Assembly (NCBI GenBank): GCA_903885865.1
Contig: CAISKH010000070.1
Coordinates: 1-17,840 of the forward strand
From: an uncultured Mucilaginibacter sp.
GTDB lineage: Bacteria > Bacteroidota > Bacteroidia > Sphingobacteriales > Sphingobacteriaceae
Direction: 5' to 3'
DNA: 17,840 nt
The position numbers were made by a program, and so were the translations under genes. Shown here one piece after another: positions 13,441 through 17,840 of the stretch (positions are counted from its first letter, which is position 1; each line of letters opens with the position of its first letter). A model generated the notes under the pieces. The model was not told the origin of the DNA and searched no databases. It saw only the letters and a list, made by a program, of their open reading frames with translations.

Positions 13441-13803
13441 TTAACCGGCTTTTTTTTGCCCGCCTGTAGCATTTTCCTTTATTTCTTTGATCTCGATCTC
13501 AAAAGCGCGCATACGTGCATGTAAAATATCCAATTCAGTACGCATCATTTGTATTTCGGTAATCAATTTAGCTGTTTCGGGTTTGTTGATCTTTTTTTCG
13601 CCTGTACCTAGTATAAGCCACTCGGGCGAGTATTTTAGCTCGAAGCAAAGTTTGCGGATAAGGTAATAGCTTACCTCCTGCTTTTTATTGATCACTTTAC
13701 TTATAAAGCCCTGGTCGACATGAATAGCACCTGCAAGCGCCAGCTGACCGCCATGCTCTTTAACAATTATTTTTAACCGTTTTACTATACCTTCATCCCC
13801 CAT
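13441..13803 (-). CDS. Small XRE-like HTH protein with coiled-coil tail
   Basis: This 120-residue protein has an N-terminal helix-turn-helix domain (about 4-68). The recognition region is QLALAGAIHVDQGFISKVINKKQEV, and it ends with YSPEWLILGTGEKK, the phrase that closes many Bacteroidota Cro/CI-type domains. A C-terminal helix (about 76-110, ETAKLITEIQMMRTELDILHARMRAFEIEIKEI) shows heptad-like spacing and should dimerise. It probably binds DNA and helps control lysogeny, as the last gene of the leftward operon with the S24 repressor. The protein ends KKAG and its gene stops 17 bases from the DUF47 stop. Its target is unknown; it may be a Cro-like or accessory repressor. Confidence 0.78.
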   Translation of the reverse strand: MGDEGIVKRLKIIVKEHGGQLALAGAIHVDQGFISKVINKKQEVSYYLIRKLCFELKYSPEWLILGTGEKKINKPETAKLITEIQMMRTELDILHARMRAFEIEIKEIKENATGGQKKAG

Positions 13804-13862
13804 TTAATTGCAATAATAAACAAAGTAAGTAATAAAAGTAAAATTCCGGGTTATTATAATAA

Positions 13863-14342
13863 TTACTCTTCAGTTTGCATTTCGGCGTTAGAAAATTTAT
13901 CGAAATAAAATAATGCTGTATCGTAAATGACACTGTCTTTACCTTCAACCCAACGCAAAGAAATAAATATTTGTGAACCATAATCTGATTCCCATTTCAA
14001 TTTAAGGCAGATCATGAACGAACTCCTCGTTCTTTTAAAATCTATGGTTTGTATATCCTGCCAGTCGATAGTAATATTCCGCAAATAATCGACAATCCCC
14101 TTTTCATTAAACTCAAGCGCTGTATCACCCTTTAATGCCGGCAATAATCTTTTAAACACAACAACACCCAATACAAAACTTAACATTAATATAAGCAAAG
14201 TAAATATAAACAGGTCTATCCGGTCATGATTGTGATAAGCTTTGAAAACATTTGACAGAAAAAGCAAACCCAAAATAAACGATACGCCTATAGTTACAAA
14301 GCTGTTCTTTTTGCTATAAGAATAAGTTTTTATATCCGCCAT
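13863..14342 (-). CDS. Two-helix membrane protein in the immunity operon
   Basis: I start this at ATG 14342 (159 residues) and not at the TTG two codons earlier. It has two hydrophobic segments (about 14-34 and 43-64) joined by a short charged loop, then a soluble C-terminal domain (about 75-150) of strand-rich pattern, with ALEFNEKGIVDYL and ITIDWQDIQTIDFKR. This layout resembles the STM3941-like or PH-like membrane protein families, a weak match. The gene lies between the S24 repressor and the small HTH gene on the same strand, with its start only a few bases after the repressor stop, so it should be expressed in lysogens. A role in superinfection exclusion or other host-surface change is a reasonable guess but unproven. 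Confidence 0.65.
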   Translation of the reverse strand: MADIKTYSYSKKNSFVTIGVSFILGLLFLSNVFKAYHNHDRIDLFIFTLLILMLSFVLGVVVFKRLLPALKGDTALEFNEKGIVDYLRNITIDWQDIQTIDFKRTRSSFMICLKLKWESDYGSQIFISLRWVEGKDSVIYDTALFYFDKFSNAEMQTEE

Positions 14343-14348
14343 TACCAA

Positions 14349-15041
14349 TTAATGATTATGCTTTTTATGAATATCCTTAACCAAGCAAAGCTTTTTTATA
14401 TCAGCTATTTTAATAACAAACGGGGCATATTTAAGATGCTTGCCCACCATTTCGGTAGTATTATCAGAATGCGCTATAACTTCATCTTTATTATCGCCTG
14501 CTAAAAGCCTTTTATACATCCGGTAATCGCCCCACTCAATATAGTAAACCTCGCCCGGCAATATCTTTTTATCATGAATAACTTTTAGGGCTACCCAACA
14601 ACCGTTCTCCAGGTAAGGATACATGGAATGGCCCCAAACCGGTAAAGCAAAATCACAATCCTCGATACCGGGAAAATTCATGCGCCCGACAGACTGCGTA
14701 TCATTAATATCATTATACACCTCTACGCCAGATGCTGTAGCCGTTATTTCATACATAGGTATACCGTCAGCTACTTTTGAAACCGCAGCCGTTTCCTTAT
14801 AATTTTTATCGTCCAGGAAAGCTTTATATTTTTCTTTAAATATTTTTAATTTTTCGGGATCAATATTTTGTCGGCTCTTAATAATTTCTGTAATAGAGCT
14901 GGCCGAATTAAAGCCCAGTATTTCGGCTAATTGTCCATTGCCGCTAAAAGCTTTCCCCCGTAATTGATTATATAAAATTATAAACTCCAGTGTTTCAGGG
15001 CGAACTGTTTTTATTTTATTAACTTTTTCAGGAAATTCCAT
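14349..15041 (-). CDS. Phage CI-type repressor with S24 peptidase domain
   Basis: This 230-residue protein combines an N-terminal helix-turn-helix region (about 15-75, including GNGQLAEILGFNSASSITEIIKSRQNI) with a C-terminal LexA/CI-like S24 domain (about 92-225). The catalytic serine is Ser139 in VWGHSMYPYLENGCWV and the lysine is Lys177 in DYRMYKRLL. The position of the usual Ala-Gly cleavage pair is occupied by ATASGVEV (Ser104-Gly105), so RecA-stimulated self-cleavage may be altered or use another bond. It should hold the prophage silent by binding operators in the divergent region 15042-15174, where a palindrome overlaps a promoter. It leads the leftward operon with the membrane protein and the small HTH gene. 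Confidence 0.9.
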   Translation of the reverse strand: MEFPEKVNKIKTVRPETLEFIILYNQLRGKAFSGNGQLAEILGFNSASSITEIIKSRQNIDPEKLKIFKEKYKAFLDDKNYKETAAVSKVADGIPMYEITATASGVEVYNDINDTQSVGRMNFPGIEDCDFALPVWGHSMYPYLENGCWVALKVIHDKKILPGEVYYIEWGDYRMYKRLLAGDNKDEVIAHSDNTTEMVGKHLKYAPFVIKIADIKKLCLVKDIHKKHNH

Positions 15042-15070
15042 AATCCTTAAAATTTATTTTCAAAAAATTC

Positions 15071-15102
15071 TTGATTTAAATAAAGATTTTTCTTTATATT
15101 TG
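15071..15102 (+). promoter_or_regulatory. Rightward early phage promoter
   Basis: TTG (15071-15073), a 21-nt spacer and TATATTTG (15095-15102) match the Bacteroidota primary promoter, with a perfect TAnnTTTG. It points away from the repressor toward the small early genes. The palindrome at 15080-15097 overlaps its spacer and -7 element, so repressor binding would block it. Confidence 0.6.
15080..15097. promoter_or_regulatory. Candidate prophage operator
   Basis: ATAAAGA (15080-15086) and TCTTTAT (15091-15097) form a perfect 7-bp dyad with a 4-nt centre in the divergent control region, overlapping the rightward promoter. A lone half-site ATAAAGA recurs at 15179-15185. It is AT-rich, so chance cannot be excluded. 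Confidence 0.5.
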
Positions 15103-15174
15103 TAATCCATTCTGAAACGAATCTAATACATATTTATATACAAACCAAATAAAAAATACAGAATTTAAAGAAAG

Positions 15175-15252
15175 ATGAATAAAGAAATCAAAAAGTTAAA
15201 ACTCGCGCCCTATTTCGGGTTGCAAAAATGGCAAATCCGAGAGTATACATAA
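15175..15252 (+). CDS. Possible 25-residue early peptide
   Basis: The first ATG after the rightward promoter opens a 25-codon frame, beginning MNKEIKKLKLAPYFGL and ending IREYT. It is strongly basic and follows AAAGAAAG. A second, overlapping frame starts at ATG 15228 in a different phase (21 residues, beginning MANPRVYIRFKNENN and ending at 15293). Both are too short for homology-free judgement; they may be leader peptides or remnants of one broken gene. Confidence 0.25.
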   Translation: MNKEIKKLKLAPYFGLQKWQIREYT

Positions 15253-15327
15253 GGTTCAAAAACGAAAATAACATACCGGTCCACATAAACTAAATCTTCC
15301 CACGCCATTGCAAAAACCAGAAAATAA

Positions 15328-15513
15328 ATGCATCTCGCTCATTCCGCCTTACAAAACACCATCCGGCAAACATCTCCGGTAAATACCCCGGAAGTCGAAC
15401 ACCTGAACATCCGCTTTGAGGCTTACCAGGCTGTCTGCAATAAATACAGCAAGGAAATTGTCGCCATTCAAAAATACATCCCCGGTTGGGTACCGGCCTT
15501 TTCGAACCAGTAA
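15328..15513 (+). CDS. Small orphan phage protein, 61 residues
   Basis: I do not recognise this protein. It has 61 residues, starts at a good ATG and is probably mostly helical, with a central amphipathic stretch (about 20-48, including VEHLNIRFEAYQAVCNKY) and the ending IQKYIPGWVPAFSNQ. It has one cysteine, no membrane segment and no signal peptide. It lies downstream of the rightward early promoter and upstream of another orphan gene, so it is likely an early phage gene, where anti-repressor, excision or replication-modulating roles are common but cannot be assigned. A hairpin at 15540-15558 separates it from the next gene. Confidence 0.55.
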   Translation: MHLAHSALQNTIRQTSPVNTPEVEHLNIRFEAYQAVCNKYSKEIVAIQKYIPGWVPAFSNQ

Positions 15514-15539
15514 AAAAGATTATTCTATTAAACTAACCT

Positions 15540-15558
15540 GCTATCGGTCAGCGATAGC
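15540..15558 (+). other. Hairpin between two early phage genes
   Basis: GCTATCG (15540-15546) and CGATAGC (15552-15558) form a perfect 7-bp stem with a 5-nt loop, GTCAG. It has no T-tract. It lies 16 bases before the ATG at 15574, so in the message it could shade the start of the next gene or stabilise the upstream one. Confidence 0.55.
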
Positions 15559-15573
15559 CCAATATTATTAAAA

Positions 15574-15990
15574 ATGATAAAAATCTCACAAAAACTTAAA
15601 GACAAACTATGGTGGATGATTATCTCCGTTGATTATGATTACAGCCGTATCACCATTGCCGACCACGAACTTAATGAAGATATGTTAACCTTATGGCTCG
15701 AAGACAAACATGATTTTAAAAACTCGCTCGAAGAATGTTTGCAGGTTGATATAGCTCTAAAACAATTTGCCAAAGTGATACGGGCCGAAAACCTTAACAG
15801 CTATGAAGGGACAAAAATTCACCCTAAGAAAAACTTTATTTACAAGGCACGAATAGAAATAAACGAGCCCATTAAATGGTACCAGGAAGATGCCTCTATT
15901 GTTGAGCAACAATGGGCGCGTGAAGCAGTGGTTAAGCTACTGCTCACCCAATTAGTAGAAAATGAAGTAGCTGATGCGGAGGCTTGGTAA
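15574..15990 (+). CDS. Orphan phage protein, 138 residues
   Basis: No family is recognised. The 138-residue acidic protein appears soluble, with alternating strands and helices: an early strand-rich part (about 1-60, including DKLWWMIISVDYDYSRITIADHEL) and a helical C-terminal part (about 105-138, including EQQWAREAVVKLLLTQLVENEV). It has one cysteine (Cys55) and no signal peptide. It is the last rightward gene before the counter-oriented lipoprotein and lies where phages usually keep single-strand-binding, nuclease or regulatory proteins, but no motif supports any of these. The ATG at 15574 follows an A-rich stretch; a later in-frame ATG (residue 14) is possible but would lose conserved-looking sequence. 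Confidence 0.6.
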   Translation: MIKISQKLKDKLWWMIISVDYDYSRITIADHELNEDMLTLWLEDKHDFKNSLEECLQVDIALKQFAKVIRAENLNSYEGTKIHPKKNFIYKARIEINEPIKWYQEDASIVEQQWAREAVVKLLLTQLVENEVADAEAW

Positions 15991-16087
15991 TTATTTATGC
16001 CAATTAGCATATTTCTCATAAATATTGTTTATATTTGTATCGGTATATGTTTTCAATACCATTCTGTTAAATATTAAGCGCTGCTGT

Positions 16088-16651
16088 TTATTTAAGTTTC
16101 AGGTCAAAGCTGCCCTGAACTTTAGAGGGAGATGAATTTTGCTTTCCGTCCTTTGTCATTAAAGTAACAAAAGTACCTTTGGTAAGGACGCTGTCCTGCA
16201 TATATTTAGCCAGGCTGATTTTATTCAAATCTTGCTGATCGGTGGTTTTAGCTAAAGTGTATTGCAGCCCGCGTTTATCATTGTTACTAAATAATAACTG
16301 GCCCCCGGCTATTGGTCCGGAAACGTCAACTGCTGCAGAACCTGAGGAGCTTATGCCAAAACTCATGGTGTGTTCTTTATTAACGGCTGTAATGCCGAAA
16401 TATTTATTACTGTCAACGTGTACATTAATAAACGCAACAGAATCTTTGGCGGCATCAAAAATATAGGTTGAATCGCCAATTGTAAGTTTGAGCATCCCGC
16501 TAACGGCAAGAAAATTACCAGAAGTATTAACTGTATCTGATTTGGTAGACTTCGCCTGGTTTAAATCAACAGCCTGATCCTTTTGGCAGGATATAACCAC
16601 TACCGAAAGAAACAAAATGATTAAAGTAAACTTTATAAAATTTATAGGCAT
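16088..16651 (-). CDS. Surface lipoprotein, likely lysogenic-conversion cargo
   Basis: This 187-residue protein has a lipoprotein signal peptide, IILFLSVVVISC, with the lipid-anchored cysteine at 22. The following residues QKD fit the lysine/acidic pattern used in Bacteroidota to send lipoproteins to the cell surface, so it is probably displayed outside. The mature part is polar and strand-rich (for example MLKLTIGDSTYIFDAAKDSVAFINVHVDSN, about 53-82) with no known motif. The gene runs against the surrounding phage genes and has its own upstream gap of 226 bases, as expected for a moron expressed from the prophage. Possible roles are receptor masking, superinfection exclusion or host surface fitness; none can be shown. 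I do not recognise a family. Confidence 0.72.
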   Translation of the reverse strand: MPINFIKFTLIILFLSVVVISCQKDQAVDLNQAKSTKSDTVNTSGNFLAVSGMLKLTIGDSTYIFDAAKDSVAFINVHVDSNKYFGITAVNKEHTMSFGISSSGSAAVDVSGPIAGGQLLFSNNDKRGLQYTLAKTTDQQDLNKISLAKYMQDSVLTKGTFVTLMTKDGKQNSSPSKVQGSFDLKLK

Positions 16652-16697
16652 ATTAAAAGTCAGCTACAATTAGTATACGAATATAAACAGCAAACAG

Positions 16698-16748
16698 TTG
16701 TGCTAATTATCATTTAACAAAATTTAACTTTAAACAGGTATAGCACAA
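16698..16748. repeat. Inverted repeat in the lipoprotein - terminase gap
   Basis: TTGTGCTA (16698-16705) and TAGCACAA (16741-16748) are a perfect 8-bp inverted pair 35 bases apart, with a third partial copy TTGTGC at 16764-16769. It lies between divergent transcripts (lipoprotein leftward, terminase rightward), a natural place for a regulator site. Confidence 0.4.
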
Positions 16749-16813
16749 TGTTATTACAACAATTTGTGCAGTACAAAGGGTTAGAAAAATATTACTATAA
16801 TTTCAGCAGAGCC

Positions 16814-16844
16814 TTTCAAATGTCAATAATTTTTATTATATTTG
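16814..16844 (+). promoter_or_regulatory. Terminase operon promoter
   Basis: TTTC (16814-16817), a 19-nt spacer and TATATTTG (16837-16844) fit the Bacteroidota promoter with a perfect TAnnTTTG. It lies about 33 bases before the terminase small subunit start. The same -7 word is used in the early promoter at 15095. Confidence 0.55.
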
Positions 16845-16877
16845 AATATGGTTATGCTGATTGGCATTTAAATCATA

Positions 16878-17339
16878 ATGAAGAGAAATAAGCAACTTTT
16901 TAACAATAAGAATACACTTAACGACCTCATTCAGGCTTATTTTAAGTACATTGAGGGTGATTATCATATTGAAAAAATACCTGCCAAGAAAAACTCGGAA
17001 ATAGATTTTATCGAACAAAAGGTATACGACCGTGAGGTTGAACCGGCAACCATTGCCGGGCTGGCTTTTTTCCTGGGGTTTAATACCCGGGACGAATTTA
17101 ATGAATATGAAAACAGGGGTAAGTTTGCAAACCTCATTAAACGTGCGCGTTTACGCATAGAAGCAGCTTATGAGAAGAAGCTGGATACATCAGCGGGCGC
17201 CATGTTTGCGCTTAAAAACATGGGGTGGAATGAAAAGACTGAAAATTCAAAACCGGCTGATATGCCCAAATCAATAAAGGTAAAGATAATTGAATCAGGG
17301 CCGCGGTTGGTTTCGAACGAAAAAGAAGTAGTGCAGTAA
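16878..17339 (+). CDS. Phage terminase small subunit (P22 gp3-like)
   Basis: This 153-residue protein matches the GP3_package (P22 gp3-like) small terminase family. The core VEPATIAGLAFFLGFNTRDEFNEYENRGKFANLIKRARLRIEAAYEKKL (about 54-103) is followed by GAMFALKNMGWNEKTE (107-122), the hallmark of the family. The small subunit recognises the packaging site on phage DNA and passes it to the large subunit encoded 29 bases downstream. An N-terminal region (about 10-45) probably carries DNA-binding helices. The gene is read from the promoter at 16814-16844, and its start is the first ATG after that promoter. The family argues for a headful-packaging tailed phage. Confidence 0.9.
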   Translation: MKRNKQLFNNKNTLNDLIQAYFKYIEGDYHIEKIPAKKNSEIDFIEQKVYDREVEPATIAGLAFFLGFNTRDEFNEYENRGKFANLIKRARLRIEAAYEKKLDTSAGAMFALKNMGWNEKTENSKPADMPKSIKVKIIESGPRLVSNEKEVVQ

Positions 17340-17368
17340 ACAGCCTGATCAATTAAACACTATTAATA

Positions 17369-17840
17369 ATGACAGTCTATGATTACGAAGCATCTGTTTT
17401 GTTTAAGCAGAATTACGCATCTGCTGCACATATAGTTGTAAACCAGGGCGGTACAAGTTCAGGAAAAACCTATGCGATAGAACAGGTTCTCTTTTGCCTG
17501 GCTAGCGAAGCAGAAAAACAGATTATTACAGTTGTTGGACAAGATATTCCCAACCTCAAGGCCGGGGCATTGCGGGATGCGTTAAATATATATAATAAGT
17601 CTGTTCAGTTAAAAAAATTGATTAAAAACTATAACAAAACAGATAGATTATTTGAGTTTTATAATGGCTCTATTATTGAATTTAAAAGTTATGAAAATGC
17701 ACAAGATGCTAAATCTGGTAAGAGGGATTATCTTTTTATTAACGAGGCAAATGGTATTGAATGGAATATTTATACCGAGCTGGCGCTGCGTACAAAGACC
17801 AGGGTATTTATTGATTATAACCCCAATTATGAATTTTGGG
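17369..17840 (+). CDS. Phage terminase large subunit, N-terminal part
   Basis: The frame starts at ATG 17369 and runs off the right edge; 157 residues are visible. The ATPase Walker A is GGTSSGKT (27-34), the Walker B region is YLFINEAN (121-128) with Asn125-Glu126, and the coupling motif is VFIDYNPN (146-153). This arrangement fits the Terminase_3/PBSX-like large subunits (usual length 400-450). It drives DNA into the capsid using ATP and cuts the concatemer with its C-terminal nuclease domain, which lies outside the window. The frame is unbroken. It follows the small subunit gene by 29 bases and should share its transcript, as in most tailed phages. Confidence 0.9.
   Translation, partial: MTVYDYEASVLFKQNYASAAHIVVNQGGTSSGKTYAIEQVLFCLASEAEKQIITVVGQDIPNLKAGALRDALNIYNKSVQLKKLIKNYNKTDRLFEFYNGSIIEFKSYENAQDAKSGKRDYLFINEANGIEWNIYTELALRTKTRVFIDYNPNYEFW

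Larger units (their letters stand above)
13424..17840. mobile_element. Prophage, left part (extends beyond the window)
   Basis: From 13441 the content switches from phosphate genes to phage-type genes: a leftward immunity operon with an S24 repressor, small orphan genes, a counter-oriented lipoprotein, then terminase small and large subunits. The region is more AT-rich than 1-5100. The left edge is placed between the DUF47 stop (13423) and the first phage gene (13441); no att repeat can be shown without the right end. No integrase, tRNA or replication gene is present. It could be intact, defective or a compact satellite-like element. Confidence 0.75.

Noticed and set aside
13424..13470. T-run near 13450 as a terminator after DUF47
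   Set aside because: The run of Ts lies inside the coding end of the convergent HTH gene and no stem of useful length precedes it.
16030..16037. TATATTTG on the plus strand as a promoter reading against the lipoprotein gene
   Set aside because: The -7 word is perfect, but there is no -33 element at suitable spacing and no gene downstream in that direction before the antisense lipoprotein; kept only as a weak antisense-RNA possibility.

Overview
The window looks like the chromosome of a Sphingobacteriaceae-type Bacteroidota (Mucilaginibacter or Pedobacter relatives; inferred from protein character, not searched). The support is a LytS/LytTR pair next to a LiaF-like protein, a Bacteroidota-style ars cluster with a DUF6428-like gene, little Shine-Dalgarno signal before most genes, several matches to the Bacteroidota promoter -7 element TAnnTTTG, and a P22 gp3-like terminase small subunit typical of phages in this phylum.

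Layout. (1) 1-2146, plus strand: the C-terminal end of a LiaF-like protein, a LytS-type histidine kinase and a LytTR response regulator whose start overlaps the kinase stop. (2) 2253-5109, plus strand: an arsenic resistance operon, arsR - DUF6428-like - arsC - arsC - acr3, with a near-identical palindromic operator candidate before each of the first two genes. (3) 5110-5939: a loose, AT-rich stretch with one 79-residue orphan protein, a possible 35-residue peptide, and three copies of a palindrome built on TGTCCGTCCG; a weaker fourth copy lies at 2174-2211. (4) 5940-6452, minus strand: a DinB-superfamily protein. (5) 6541-12473, minus strand, read right to left: outer-membrane porin, pstS, pstC, pstA, pstB and phoU, closed by an intrinsic terminator. 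Divergent from it at 12779-13423 is a DUF47 (PhoU-like) protein. The shared upstream region holds a 39-bp palindrome and three TTAACAT repeats about 31 bp apart, which are candidates for phosphate-dependent control. (6) 13441-17840: the left part of a prophage. It has a leftward immunity operon (S24-type repressor, two-helix membrane protein, small HTH protein), a rightward early promoter overlapped by a palindrome, two small orphan genes, a counter-oriented surface lipoprotein, and then the terminase small subunit and the start of the large subunit. No integrase or replication gene is seen in the window.

How the parts work together. The ars genes sense As(III) (ArsR), reduce arsenate (two ArsC proteins) and export arsenite (Acr3). 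The porin brings phosphate or other anions across the outer membrane, PstS binds phosphate in the periplasm, PstCAB pumps it inward using ATP, and PhoU with the DUF47 protein probably tunes transport or signalling. The prophage is accessory DNA packed tightly against the 3' end of the DUF47 gene.

I see no tRNA, rRNA, CRISPR array or intact insertion sequence. The observations I would check first are the TGTCCGTCCG palindrome family with the cassette between its copies, the paired cysteine tails in ArsR and the DUF6428-like protein, the phased repeats in front of the DUF47 gene, and the unusually short early region and lysogenic cargo of the prophage.
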